A stretch of DNA of 64,000 nucleotides from Ailurus styani (GCA_002007465.1 LNAC01000032.1:5982889-6046888), one strand, 5' to 3'; positions 10,981-22,787 are shown, counted from the first letter of the stretch. Numbers and translations: made by a program. The notes: generated by a model from the letters alone, not told the origin.

Positions 10981-12699
10981 ATTTGGTATCTTGCAGAATG
11001 CTAAGTAAATCCTTTGAGCAAGAACGGAATTTGGCTTTTGAGACACAGATGTCTCACATATGAGACACACATGTTGCTGTAGGTAGCATTATAAACATAT
11101 ACGTAATTTATATGAAATTGCATGTTGTTTAATAGATTCATAATTTAATAAAGTAAATTCTATATAACTTTATATCTATGATTTAGAAATTACATAGAGC
11201 ATTTGAAAATGTAATGAACATAAGCTTCAAATGAAATAGATTCTCATGTAACTTGAGTGCGGAATATTTACACCATGGGTTGCCTGTGCATATGTGTCTT
11301 GTACCTATCATCGTGGCGTGTGCATTTGTGTTCACACAGAGCAATCAAGCAGCAGATGGGTGTGTTTAGTTGCACACGTAGTTGACTAAGTATTCAGACA
11401 TCCATCAAAATATCTAAGCCGGAGGTATTCCGTTTTATATTTTTGTTTGTGTAGTTCAGGGAAGTCTAATCTCTTCTTGGATCTTCTGATGCCTCTCGCT
11501 CCATCCTGGTCTACGGCTGTTAGTTTAGAATATGAAGGATTAGCTGCCAACAGCAAAGGGCAAGAAAGTAGAAATTAAAATATACACATTTTTTACGTAC
11601 ATGTGTATATGATTTTTTCGTGTTTAAAGACTACTTCTTTTCTGTGTAGAGTCAATCATTCATCCGTTTGAACTCCTTTGGCATTAAATTATAATGCCTT
11701 CCATCTACATGCGTGGACGTGTACATGCATTTGTCTGTGCTACTTCTTTTTCCTCCAGAGGCTGTAAGATAACCAAGGACAAAGACCAAACCTTATTTTA
11801 TTTTATGTTTCTACTGTTTCTCCCTAGCACTATGCAAAGCAATTTCCAACAAATACTGTGTATTTTTAAAATTTCTACATTAAGACAAATTTAATAATTA
11901 CATGAATATTTAAACTGCTTTATACTTTAATTCATTGGAACTACTAGTCTATACATCACACAGAAGGAATAAGACAGTGGCTCTGGCCGAAAGTATCTGG
12001 TTTAAAGAGTTTACTCATGTTCATTTATCATAGAATGTAGATCACTGATGCCCTTCAAATATGAGGATTGTTAGGAAAATATTGTCTAAAACATCTACTT
12101 TTTATGTTCTCTCTCCTAGATTTACAGAAACTTGACATTTTAGAATGTGATAGAAAATACATGTTGGTCTTAAGGCCAAATTCATATTTTCTTCCATGGA
12201 TCTCTCATGCCGCCCGATGGAGGCTCTCTGAAGATGAAAGGCAGGCATTTATGGATATGGGAGAGTTTTGACAAAGATAGTCTGTGGTTTGACTGTGGTC
12301 TTCTTTTATATTTGTAGAGAATGGAGTAGGGACTTAATAATTATTAGGACTTCCTTTAGTACCATATTGTTTGAAATAGGTATCTTCCCATAGCAATTAA
12401 CCTGATGAAGCTCCATACGTTGCTTGCTCTTTCTTCCACTGAAGCTTTTTTTGTTCTTCCAACATTGTCCTCTGCTGCTTCCTTCTTCCTTCTCACAGTG
12501 AAAAGCCATTCGCTTTCAAATATTAGACTCCCAGGAATAACTCTAGGAAAAGAGGTCAAATTCGGCCCCTAAATAATCCTCACAAACTCCCAAGTAAACC
12601 AAGAACTCAATTATGAGAAACAAACCCTTGTCTTGTTGCTGAATCCTTGTTTTGCCTCATTCTGTTTCCCAGCTCTCTGTCTAGCTTGCATTCTCTATA
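10981..12699. other. 1.7 kb of unique DNA
   Basis: No gene or confident repeat. The stretch 11250-11430 is repeat-free with a few retained CpGs and could extend the regulatory interest of the block at 10.3-10.9 kb. Frames of 60-67 codons show nothing recognisable. Confidence 0.5.
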
Positions 12700-12712
12700 C
12701 ACTATTTCTTTA

Positions 12713-12893
12713 TTTTTTTAAGATTTTATTTATTTATTTGACAGAGAGATTACAAGTAGGCAGAAAGGCAGGCAGAGAGAGGAGGAAGCAGGCTCCCTGC
12801 TGAGCAGAGAACCTGATGCAGGGCTGGATTCCAGGACCCTGAGATCATGACCTGAGCCGAAGGCAGAGGCTTTAACCCACTGAGCCACCCAGG
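12713..12893 (-). mobile_element. CAN-SINE, antisense, 13-nt TSD
   Basis: TAAGATTTTATTTATTTATT left end, GA-rich middle, GGCTTTAACCCACTGAGCC head. The first bases of the head (GCGCCC) are missing, so the insertion is slightly 5' truncated. TSD CACTATTTCTTTA is perfect at 12700-12712 and 12894-12906. Confidence 0.96.
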
Positions 12894-12906
12894 CACTATT
12901 TCTTTA

Positions 12907-13675
12907 AATTGAGCTTATTACATTATGTTTACCTTTTAAAAAAATCTGAGACCATGTTTTGGTGACTTTCTGCATACAATAGTCACCTTCTACAACTAGA
13001 CGCTAATATTGCCCTTGTTGATTTGATCTGTTTTCAGGGGTCAGAGAACAGCCTGGTAACTGGAATAGAGATGCTCCTTGATAGAGCGCCTGCCATCGCT
13101 TACAGTCCTACTGGGATTTGCAAGCAGAACCTTCTCTGGACACCTTAGTATTCTTTTCTCTTCACATGGAGAGACAGATACATGTTCACTGCTCTGTTTC
13201 AGGACTTGTAAGCTCTTAAGTTTTTCTTTCTCTCCAGTTAGTAAACTTACCAATTTCTGTTTTAGTATCTCCTTGCATGACATACTTGCCTAGTGAATGT
13301 GCCTTTTTTTTTTAATCAACAAAAATATCAAGAATTGGTCTAGGGCCTGGGACTGGATATGCCCACCTGCCCTTTCCCGAGGCATCTGTGTCCTAAAAGA
13401 TCTTTTAAGAAATCTCTTGCTCACACTATCTTTTCATCTATGTAATTCTCCTTCACCTGAGATTTTTTTAATGTCCTCTTCAAAAATAACTTTCTAAAAT
13501 TCAGTTTAAAAGCCACAATATCCATGAATCCATCCAACTGAAATAACCTCTTTACCTCTTCTTCTCCTTGAACACCCTATCTAGCTATCAATCAATGTTT
13601 TGCTTATATGCTACCTCCCCAATTAAATAGAATTTTTTAGATATTGATAATTAAAATTATTATTACACCTTTAAT
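12907..13675. other. Unique DNA, no gene seen
   Basis: Overlapping 70-80 codon frames lie on opposite strands at 13041-13293, which is expected by chance and not evidence of a gene. Pyrimidine-rich DNA near 13530-13610 might be a decayed L2 start. Confidence 0.45.
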
Positions 13676-13855
13676 CTGGATGTGATGATATACCAAGCAC
13701 TTAAATAAGCACTTTATATTTATTATCTCATTTGCTTTTTATGACATCCATTTGTAGTAAGCTTTAGGCTCATTTTTAATACAGAAAGTCAGCCTTAGAG
13801 AGAATGAATTCCTTGACCAATGTCATCTAGCTAGTAAACAATAAAAGCAGATAAA
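13676..13855 (+). mobile_element. MIR, sense
   Basis: Shows ATACCAAGCACTTAAATAAGC, TATTATCTCATTTGCTTTTT, then a mutated 'ACAGATGAGGAAACTGAGGC' zone and TGTCATCTAGCTAGTAAAC, the order of the sense MIR consensus. Diverged, no TSD. Confidence 0.72.
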
Positions 13856-13864
13856 TGTTTCACT

Positions 13865-13995
13865 TTCCTGCTTACCATTTTGTTACGTACATTTTGTTGC
13901 TATCATTTGCCTCCCCCTCCACTAGAATGTAAATCCTTCAGGGCAGAGATCTGAATCTGTTCTGTTCACTGTTGTGTCTAAAACAGTAAGTGGCT
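13865..13995 (+). mobile_element. L2 3'-end fragment
   Basis: CTCCACTAGAATGTAAATCC, CTTCAGGGCAGAGATCTGAA and TTGTGTCTAAAACAGT correspond to the L2 block 'ACTAGACTGTGAGCTCC..GAGGGCAGGGAC..GTGCCTGGCAC'. Confidence 0.62.
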
Positions 13996-15524
13996 TCTCT
14001 GGTCTCTTGTGAGCTCAGTCTCTCTTCTCTGTGTATCTCTAACTGTATCTCTAAAGAGAGTATTTCTGTATATTTGTATAAAATATCTGTTTTATATAAA
14101 GAAGAAATTATCCAAACCATATTTCATTATTTCTTAGCAATCTCAATTCCAAGTGTTGTTTACAGTATAGTTTTTTAAATCTTTTAAGGATTAGAAAATT
14201 TAGATGAAATAATATTATCCATTGCAAAGTATCTAAATCAATTTTTCTTTGTTGATAGTAAGTGAACAGAGTATAGATGTGCTGGACTCCAAAATATAAA
14301 TAAAATCTTGAAAGCAACAAGAATCCAAATACTAAGAACTTAAAAGTGCTAACATTTTTTGTTTACTGGTACTAATGCCCAAAGCCTCTACAGCAGATTC
14401 GAGAAACTTCCTATGAATTTTTTTTACAGTAACAAACCATGCAGACTCCTTCTTGATTACATACTCAAATGACTGATTAAAAGAGATACAATTCTGAAGT
14501 TAAATCAAAAATGAAAAAATAAATAAAATAAAAGTAAAAAATCAGCTTGACAATACCGAACATCTTTCCAGAGTCTTCCGAGATTTGTAAGCTTCCTATT
14601 AAGAGGTCTAGGTTTTTTAAATTATTTTTAAGCATTCTTATTATTCATTGAGAATATACATTTATTCCAGTGAAATCAGTTTTGGTATATATTTAATAAA
14701 GGCATGTTCTTTCGATGAGAGAGTTTTTACTTCAAAAATACAAATTAAAAACGACACAATCACAAATCTCAAATACCACATTTATGTTTAACAAGAAATA
14801 ATTTTCCAATGATTTGCTTAGCAAAAAATAAAACAATATTGTAAACTGTCACAAAGAAAGCAATAGCATTTCCACTGGGAAACAAAAATGACTTCCTTTT
14901 CTAATTACTAAGGCAATATCCATACAATATCAAATACATTTAGAAGGCTAATCAGAAAGATGTCATGATGGGGATAAAAGGGCCTGTTTTTCTTCTTTGA
15001 AAATCCTGGTAAAACCACAAATGGAAGGAAATAAAGTAGCAAGGATAAAATGATTAAATCACTTTATCTCTTTTTCACTTTCTTTTAAGACTATTTTTAT
15101 TATGTAAAATATAGTATATCCAGAAGGACTTAATTTATTTATAAAGGATAATAAAACAAATAGTATGAGTGTGGTCCCTGATTTCAGGTGCACCTTTTGA
15201 TGCTATCTGTGTTATTCCTTTCTCTTCTATTTTTTTATGATAACATCTTAAGATTGAAGATAGATCATTGGTTTTCCGCAACAACAATCTTTTATCTTGG
15301 GTAACATATCCAATAAGTAATAATCAAGGGGAGTGAGCTGCATGTTTCAAGGTATAAGCAAGTATAATGGGACAAATGTCTGAAAAACAATTTGCCAAAT
15401 TATTTTAAATTTCTGAAAGGCCCAAAATTGAGACTTTTATTCACAATGCCACATTTCATTGTTCTTTCCTAATGGTTTACCCCAGAAATATAACCAGAAT
15501 AATTTTTTTCAGTTCGTTACTATT
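13996..15524. other. 1.5 kb of AT-rich unique DNA
   Basis: No gene or confident repeat. There is an A-rich patch near 14508-14540. Confidence 0.55.
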
Positions 15525-15665
15525 AAATCATTTCCATATGCCAGGTACTGTTATCAATAGTCAGTATATAAACATAACCAACAAGACAGACAAAGCACTT
15601 ATCCTCATAAGTGTTAACATTCAAGTAGGGGAAAGCAACTGAATACTTAAAGTCTTGAAGAGAGA
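15525..15665 (-). mobile_element. L2 3'-end fragment, antisense
   Basis: CATATGCCAGGTACTGTTAT, a mutated 'GATACA..GACAGACAAAGCAC' zone and TTAACATTCAAGTAGGGGA follow the antisense L2 order. Confidence 0.62.
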
Positions 15666-16595
15666 AATAATATTTCAAAAAAAATTTAATAGAATGACAT
15701 GTTTTTATATTGGTAGAGTTAATAAGGAAAATATCAAACAAGACAACACTATATTTAATTAATATTCCCACCTTCCTCCTCTTGCTCTTGTCTTTTTCTT
15801 CAGACATAATATTCTTTTCATATTTACTCAGTAAGAATGAATTAAATATACTTTTTAGATGAAAGAGCACTTTTCCCTGATAGACAAATTATGTAACTAG
15901 TAAATAACCTCAGAACTCTGAAGACATTTTTTCCAGGTAAACTGAGTCTGAACATTAACAATTCTATTACACTGATTTTTAGGAAAGTTGGAAAAGCCAT
16001 CTAAATGGGATAACATTTTATATGCCTTGCAAGGACCATCTAGAATAAAATAAAAATCCTCATTTACTCATGGATGATGATGAATCAATTTATCCCTGAG
16101 GCAATGATATTAGCATGTCACCTTTATAGAACTTCCTAAGTGATTTGGCATGTATTAAAAAAAGTATATACTTTCTTATTGGTTAGACTAGGCTATATTA
16201 AAATCAGCATCTCTAATCAATTGTTTAATCCAGAGATAAACAATGGGAAATATACTAAAACATCATCTCTGTTAAAAAAAAAAAATCAAGGGGAAAGTTA
16301 GTACTCATCCATTCTTTATATAGAACAGTCTTGACGCCTGGCAAATGACGGAATAATTAGGCCATCTGCTGGCAAGTGAAAAATAGGCAGCCTTTATATA
16401 CCCAAACTCTACTAAAGCCTTCTTGGTGGTACTTCAGGGCCTTAAGGAGTTGACTAGGTGAAAGGAGTATTTTTTCTCTTTGCTGACATTAATTGGTATT
16501 TGTTCACTTTAAATATTTTCATTCACAGTAATTTAACTTCATAATTTTAAACCCTCCCAATTGCAGTAGTGGTTTAACTCTACTGATTGCATCAT
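15666..16595. other. AT-rich unique DNA
   Basis: No gene recognised; contains a short poly-A (about 16275-16286) and the CTCF-like site at 16361. Confidence 0.5.
16361..16372 (-). promoter_or_regulatory. CTCF-type core motif
   Basis: The reverse complement reads CCAGCAGATGGC, which fits the CTCF core CCASYAGRKGGCRS at every defined position visible. A 12-nt match will occur by chance at times; the surrounding DNA is not a recognised repeat. Confidence 0.4.
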
Positions 16596-16599
16596 TTAT

Positions 16600-16725
16600 G
16601 TATTTACTGATGGCCTGCTATATACAAGGCAGTGTTTTAAACATAGCAATATATAAGACAACTTCCTTACTCTCCCAGAACAAATATTCTAGATGAGCAG
16701 GTGTTGAGTTAACCAGTAAAATCTT
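16600..16725 (-). mobile_element. L2 3'-end fragment, antisense
   Basis: TGTATTTACTGATGGCCTGC, ACAAGGCAGTGTTTTAAACA and CTTCCTTACTCTCCCAGAACA track the antisense L2 end. Heavily mutated. Confidence 0.5.
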
Positions 16726-17648
16726 AATAAAAAGTAATTTTCCCCTAAGGAATGAATAAATTGAGCTATAGTGTTTTATAGTTTATAGTAGATACTATAG
16801 TATTTCAATTTGGTTTCTAGAGAGAAAGACAAGGATTCTTGAGTCTTTGTTCTGAAAAATGCTAACATCATTCTGTCAGCCACGTCAACCAAATTGAATA
16901 AAAGATGTTAAAATTTACTTCTGAGGATTCTTGGCCCTTGTAAATTTGCTGACTCTATTTTCGGTGATCTTCCCAAATTGTGGTACTTCATGGAAACGAC
17001 AAATCCTTATAACTAGGGGTTTTTTAAGCAGACTTTTCATAAAGCAATAATGACTGATTCTCCTTTCAATGAGAAGGAGAGAACAGGACATTCCAGCCTT
17101 GAGGATGTCTCCATTAGGTCATCCTGAGCATAATTGACTGATGTTATTGCTAAAGCTTCTGTGAACACCACTGAACCTGTTCTCCAGGTAAGTTGAGGAC
17201 TTCAGTTTTCTGGGGACTTCAGTTTGGCACCATTCCCAGTATTATAGTCACACACACACACAACCAAACCACCCTTACAGGTTCATTTCTAGTTCATAAG
17301 ATTCTGCAGCAGAAACAAATTATCTAATTAATACCCAAATTGCCTAATTGATACTCAAATCACCCGGTTAATACCAATTCTAAAACAGTTTCATTTTGTT
17401 GCTGTCAACATCTTTCTTCACAAGATTCTTTATACTCTAGTCCCTATTCCCATTTTTCTCCATAGATTTCATTCGCAAACAATTTATGTTATAGCCATAT
17501 AAGTTAATAAATCTCTTTTATTCATTCATTTAAATGGCATTAAACTCACTAAAAATCTTCATTGTTTGATTGCAATGCACTTGACTCTCTTTGGGCTTCA
17601 AAAACCGCCACAACATGCCCCCTGAGAGGAGAGGAAGAAGGCATAGAT
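16726..17648. other. Unique DNA, no gene seen
   Basis: No confident repeat apart from a short (CA)n near 17250-17262. CTCCAGGTAAGTTGAGG near 17183 resembles a splice donor, but no open frame or acceptor gives it an exon. Confidence 0.5.
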
Positions 17649-17665
17649 AGAAATCCCCCCAACAG

Positions 17666-18012
17666 AGTTTGGCTATTGTGGACATTGCTGCTATAAACAT
17701 TCGGGTGCACGTGCCCCTGATATGAGGAACTTGAGGGGCAGGGTGGGGGGTCGTGGGGGGTAGGGAGGAAAAAATAATGAAACAAGATGGGATGGTGAAG
17801 GAGACAAACCATAAGAGACTCCTGATCTCACAAAACAAACTGAGGGTTACTGGGGGGTGGGAGGGTAGGGATAGGGTGGATGGGTTATGGACATTGGGGA
17901 GGGTTTGTGCTATGGTGAGTGCTGTGAAAGATGTAAGCCTGATGATTCACAGACCTGTACCCCTTGGGCAAAGAATAAAAATAAAATTTAAAAAAAAAAA
18001 GAAAAAAAAAAA
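17666..18012 (+). mobile_element. Young LINE-1 3' end with 5' inversion and 17-nt TSD
   Basis: The target-site duplication AGAAATCCCCCCAACAG is perfect at 17649-17665 and 18013-18029. From about 17719 to 18012 the sequence is sense L1 3' UTR (GACAAACCATAAGAGACTCC, GGACATTGGGGAGGGTTTGT, GATTCACAGACCTGTACCCC) with an A-tail. From 17666 to about 17718 it is antisense L1 ORF2: the complement encodes FIAAMSTIAKL, the C-terminal ORF2 motif region. The order (inverted ORF2, then sense 3' UTR) is the signature of twin priming during target-primed reverse transcription. Confidence 0.92.
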
Positions 18013-18029
18013 AGAAATCCCCCCAACAG

Positions 18030-18760
18030 GATTTGTCCCTATAGTCACGCATATTTAAAGGAGAACTATTTTCTGAAGGTGCCAACTTCAAATACATCCT
18101 GGACCGGACCTAAAATCAAGACATTAAACCTATGGGGTTTTTATTTTTAGTGAGCAAGGTACTGAAGGAGAAAAGATAAGAGCCACCAGAGTTGTCTTCC
18201 TAAAACAGAAATGTAAGGCTTTCAATGTCCCTACATTGCCTATAAAAATGCAGGCATCTTTCTGTTGCAGTGGACATGAGTCCTGCCTGTCCACAGAGCT
18301 GGCCCAAGGCATGGGAATAGGTAGAGAAATTCTTCAAGGCAAACACCTTGGACTCAAAAAGAATCCTTAAAAAATCATATGCCCAGGAAAGAGCATCTGG
18401 CCTGGTGATCACAGCTGCGGTGGTAGAGGGTGGGGAATGATGGTGGAATTGCCTCAGGGAAAGAGTGTACTATACTTAAAAACAATTAGGGCAGATTCTC
18501 AAAACAGTAATACCAGAATGTGTTCGGCTTAGTGCAGTAGAACACAGAGGATCAGGAGCCCTCATGCTCTAAGAACAAGAGACAGTGATGTTACTCTGGG
18601 TTACCAGTGAAGAGTTGTCATCATTAAGGTGTGATTTTTATTAGTTTTGTGGCTACCAGTCGATCTAAACTATGAGAAGCGGAGCCATGTTGGTTGAAAC
18701 AATGCTCTACATCTTGGGTATTTTCCAATGCTTTGCACTGTTCTCAACATAGTTCTGTCG
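18030..18760. other. Unique DNA, no gene seen
   Basis: Repeat-free and moderately GC-containing, with two overlapping 60-70 codon frames on the minus strand (18130-18412) that match no family I know. Confidence 0.5.
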
Positions 18761-18761
18761 T

Positions 18762-18912
18762 TAAATCATTGTACAACTTTGGGTGAAACTCTCTGAGCCT
18801 CACTTTTTCTGTTGGATAGAGGTAATGGCAATACCTATCTTAGAGTGTTTTTCAGAATAGGGTGAAGTAATGCATATGAGTTTTATGTTCTTTACAATAT
18901 TTTACAAATGTA
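18762..18912 (-). mobile_element. MIR, antisense
   Basis: AACTTTGGGTGAAACTCTCT, GAGCCTCACTTTTTCTGTTG, AATGGCAATACCTATCTTAG and AGGGTGAAGTAATGCATATG follow the antisense MIR core. Confidence 0.75.
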
Positions 18913-19048
18913 AAGTATCAAATACTGGAAAACTATTTTGTACTACTAATTCATAAATGCATCCACATATTAATGTTCCAGGAACTAATATTGAAGACTA
19001 ATTTTCTTATTGATATAGTCATCAAAATAAGTAACATAACTTGTGAAG

Positions 19049-19111
19049 ATATATATATAGTCATATATATATGTATGTATATACACATACATACATACAA
19101 CACCCCCCCCC
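19049..19111. repeat. AT/ATAC microsatellite with C run
   Basis: Alternating TA, then ATGT and ATAC tetranucleotides, ending in a run of nine or so C. The ATGT-ATAC halves are complementary, so a hairpin is possible. Confidence 0.93.
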
Positions 19112-19289
19112 ATAAGACTCAAAGTTATTTTCGAATTGAATTGGAAAAAAAAATGTGACCCATAAGGATTTTGATGTTTTCTGATTTTTCCCACCTGTGC
19201 AAAAGTTGCCTACCACTCATCTATTAAAAAAAGGTCCAAAGCCAATAGTGGAAGATTCAAGATTATTACAAGTTAACTTACCTTTCAAG

Positions 19290-19700
19290 TTTCATCTTAC
19301 TAAATTCCCTTCCCCATGTCTTACTACATCCCCATCTGGTAGAGTCTCCCAGTTTTTAACCTATGTTCTGTTATTCTTCTGTGCCTTTGTACATGTCAGT
19401 CTCTACTTTGAATTTCCTATCCCCATCATTTTATCTGTTTCACAAAAAATATTCTTGTCCATCAAGATCCAGTTCATGTCACTTTGTCTGTGTACCTGGC
19501 TCCATATTTCCTGTCGGTAGTGGAACATCATTTTCTATGTAGTCTTTCCTACTTCCAATAAATATTAACTGTTTAATTCACTGTTATAAATATAAAATAA
19601 GAATGTTCTCATTTAAATTGAAGTCTTAAAGGGTAAGAATATTTTTTATGGTTGTCTCTGTATCCCTGTGCCTAGCCGAATGCTTAGCCACTATTACTAT
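19290..19700 (+). mobile_element. L2 3' region
   Basis: TTCTGTGCCTTTGTACATGT, ATCAAGATCCAGTTCATGTC, TTAAAGGGTAAGAATATTTT and CTCTGTATCCCTGTGCCTAGC follow the L2 sense order ('TTTGCACATGCTGTTCC', 'TCAAGACCCAGCTCAAATGTC', 'TGTATCCCCAGCGCCTAGC'). A 107-codon frame here is a by-product. Confidence 0.68.
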
Positions 19701-19771
19701 TACTACTGTGGTAATTGCTAACTAAATACATATTAAAAAGGAATTATCCAATAACTTATCAAAAATTTCAG

Positions 19772-19955
19772 GGCATGTAGGTGGCTCATGTGGTTAAGTG
19801 TCTGCCTTCGGCTCAGGTCAAGAACCCAGGGTCCTGGGATCGAGCCCCATGTCGGGCTCACTGCTCAGCAGGGAGCCTGCTTCTCCCTCTCCCTCTGCCT
19901 GCCATTCTCCCTGCTTGTGCTCTCTTCCTGTCAAATAAATAAATAAACTATTTTA
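19772..19955 (+). mobile_element. CAN-SINE, first of a tandem pair
   Basis: Older subfamily (GGTTAAGTGTCTGCC, CCCATGTCGGGCTCACTGC). It is flanked by AAAAATTTCAG at 19761-19771 and 19956-19966, the second copy of which is also the left flank of the next SINE. Confidence 0.95.
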
Positions 19956-19966
19956 AAAAATTTCAG

Positions 19967-20195
19967 GGCGCCTGGGTGGCTCAGTGGGTTAAAGCCTCTG
20001 CTTTCGGCTCAGGTCATGATCTCAGGGTTCTGGGATCGAGGCCTGCATCGGGCTCCCTGCTCAGCGGGGAGCCTGTTTCCCCCTCTCTTTCTCTGCCTGC
20101 TTCTCTGCCTACTTGTAATCTCTCTCCCTCTGTGAAATAAATAAATAAAGTCTTTAAAAAAAATAAAATAAATAAATAAAAAATAAAAATAAATA
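19967..20195 (+). mobile_element. CAN-SINE, second of a tandem pair, younger
   Basis: Younger GGTTAAAGCCTCTGC subfamily with a long, mixed AAATA tail (about 20140-20195). The right flank AAAAATTTCAG at 20196-20206 is the third copy of the same 11-mer. The younger copy therefore inserted at the 3' duplication of the older one. Confidence 0.96.
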
Positions 20196-20206
20196 AAAAA
20201 TTTCAG

Positions 20207-20815
20207 TATGAGCCTCAATTTTACTTTTTCTCCCCTTTTTGTACCACTGTGGGGGAAAAAAGACAAGAAAAGATGATGGAGGAAGATGATGCTTATCACT
20301 GCCAGATACACAGTCTCCCAGAAGTACTCTTGTGAGGGAAGAATAAGTGGACTTTCCCAGTACACAAAAAGGGATGATTCAGGCCTAAGGGACAGAGATA
20401 TAGAAAAGTTTGGTTGGTGAGAACGGTTAATATTGGTCTTGAGGCTGTCAATTTAAATGGGGTGGTCATCTAAGACTAGAGAGAGGATCATTGAAGTTAC
20501 TGATGTAGTCACTGCTTCTAAGGTGGAGTCTATTAAGACACAAAGATGCTTCAAGCAGGCAGCCATCGAAGCACAGCTCTGAGAGCGAAGACTGCACACA
20601 GCCCTGGGAGGAGCACAGAAGGCTGCCAGAGGTTACTTTCGCACGTAGAGGCAGACAAATTCTTGCAGTGCTGTAGCACAATGTACAGATACCAAGTCGT
20701 ACAAGCAGGGGAAGGAGAGCAGCAAAGTTCAAAGGTGCAAAAGTCAACAGTCTTACTAGAACACAAAGAAATCAGTATTTTAGCACATTTGAATCTAGAC
20801 TTAAAAAATATTGTT
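20207..20815. other. Unique DNA, no gene seen
   Basis: Repeat-free. A 104-codon plus-strand frame (20546-20860) continues into the SINE at 20819 and overlaps two antisense frames; none is recognisable. Confidence 0.5.
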
Positions 20816-20818
20816 GTA

Positions 20819-20937
20819 GGAGCACCTGGCTGGCTAAGCAGAAGGACATGTGACTCTTGATCTCCACGTTGTGAATTTGAGCCCTACGTTGGGTGTAGAA
20901 ATTACTTAAATAAACCAATGATAATTTTTAAAATGTT
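20819..20937 (+). mobile_element. Old tRNA-Lys-type SINE (SINEC2-like), no CT-rich middle
   Basis: GGAGCACCTGGCTGGCTAAG, GACTCTTGATCTCCACGTTG and GAGCCCTACGTTGGGTGTAG with ATTACTTAAATAAA are the short CAN-SINE form whose tRNA anticodon arm (GACTCTTGATCTC) is preserved. Confidence 0.9.
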
Positions 20938-22000
20938 GTATACAGGTTTCCTCTAAAGGCATCAATCAGTGTTACAGAAAGAAAAATGATGACTATGTAG
21001 CCTAGGACTAGGTCTCTAAACATCCATGGCTAGGATATTTCACCAAATCTGGACAAAATATATTTGTGATTAAATAGTTCCTAACTTGTTATGCATGTGA
21101 GTTGTAGTGAGTGCTAGTTAAGAGTTTAGCAAAATTATATGTCACTTACTCATAGGTGTATGGATTTTTTTTAAAAAATGGATTTCAAATTGAAGGACCA
21201 AATCTGCATTTTATTAGGAAAGAAACACTCGATACAAGAGTGGGGTGAAAAATTACACTACTCATGCTACCACCTTCGATTCTTTTCAAAAAGAGAGCTT
21301 TACACAGCAGTTACTACATACCTGACATTAAGCCTGATGGAATTTGCCTCTTTTCAGTCCATCTGGGCTGCAAAACTATGTTGACTACAGCAATAGTATT
21401 GAAAGTTTATGCTTTAAGTGAGATTTTCAACTTTAAAACACTTAATATAGCACCTTATCCCAAATGCTCCTGGATCAGACTCTCTAGAGGCAGAACCAAG
21501 GCAGGGACTTCGGTGCAGGTGATTTACTGAGGACACACTCAAGAGGAAAAAAACACTCTAAGGGATTACATGGGCCAGGCGAAGGGAAGGGACTGAGCAA
21601 GAATATGGTCTCTCATCAGGTCTAGACCTGGCCTGATGCACGGAGGAGAACAGGAGTCCCACAGTATATGTATACATATTGCAGTTTGCCCAGCAGAGTT
21701 GTCCTGCCTTGAGAAACAAGAGCCAGGCTCTTCTACCCCTCTGTGCCCTACATATGCCAGACATTGCTCTTCTGAGGAGAGGAATATTGTAATCTTCCAA
21801 ACACATCCAGACAGAGGTCATTTCTCTGGAGATGAAAACATGAATCCAGGCTGACCAACCCAAAGCATCTTCTACCAAAACCAATATATGGATATCAAAT
21901 TTAAAGAATCATTCCTACTCAACTATGCTAACTTTGACTCTCATGTAACGACCCTTACTGTATTTTGCTTTTAATGTATCCATTCAAAGAATATATACGT
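20938..22000. other. Mostly unique DNA; possible old LTR-like piece
   Basis: Between about 21475 and 21860 the string GGCAGGGACTTCGGTGCAGG TGATTTACTGAGG suggests a decayed LTR or MER repeat, family unknown. A minus-strand 108-codon frame there matches nothing known. Confidence 0.4.
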
Positions 22001-22002
22001 GT

Positions 22003-22196
22003 GGGGCACCTGGGTGGCTGGCTCAGTGGATCAAGCACTTGCCCTCAGCTCAGGTCATGATCCCAGGGTCTTGGGATCAAGCCCCACATCTGTCTCCCTG
22101 CTCAGAGGGGTGTTTGCTTCTCCCTCTTCCTCTGCCTCTCCCCTGATTGTGCTCTCACTCTCTCTCAAATAAATAAATAAAGTCTTTTTAAAAAAA
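22003..22196 (+). mobile_element. CAN-SINE
   Basis: Head GGGGCACCTGGGTGGCTGGCTCAG carries a duplicated GGCT, then GGTCATGATCCCAGGGTC and an A-tail. Flanking AAAGAATATATAC and AAAGAATATAC form an imperfect TSD. Confidence 0.94.
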
Positions 22197-22265
22197 AGAA
22201 TATACATATATATAAATATATATATATGTGTGTGATATGGATAGATAGGTTAACAGATATATATG
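22197..22265. repeat. AT-rich microsatellite
   Basis: ATAT, GTGT and GATA units directly after the SINE tail, probably seeded by the tail and flank. Confidence 0.85.
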
Positions 22266-22785
22266 AACACTTACTGTGGATATAAGTGGTAATATTTTAT
22301 TGTTTAATTATGATGCTATAATTTTATGACCTGGTTCTAAGCTTAGTATGATTATTAATACAGGATTGTTGCTTCCATTGACCAGATTTACACTTTTATT
22401 TTTATTTTGTAATGTGAAGATGACTGTGCCGAAAAGAAAACAAACAAGATATGGTATGAACCTGAGAATATGGTTCATTTTAAAACAAATACCAACAATT
22501 TATTTGTTAAAAATAAATATCAAAAACAAAATAAAACAAAGAAAACCACCAACAGGGTTTGCACTGCTGGTGCTCTTCAACCCACTATTATTGTCACTGA
22601 ATTTTATCTTATTTTATTATTTTATTTTTGATTTTTTTTGTCATTGAATTTTAAATTGTACAACTAGAAGACTAGGAAATGTCTTTTGTGTTACTCCAGC
22701 TCTTCTTACTAAAACATCTTGTGATAAATGTTAAGAATTTAAAGTCAAACATTCATAAATTAGTCAATAACTATGTACTTTCTTT
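22266..22785. other. AT-rich DNA, nothing recognised
   Basis: A 99-codon plus-strand frame is Lys/Asn/Leu-rich, ending in an AT-rich tract; not a credible gene. Confidence 0.5.
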
Positions 22786-22787
22786 TA

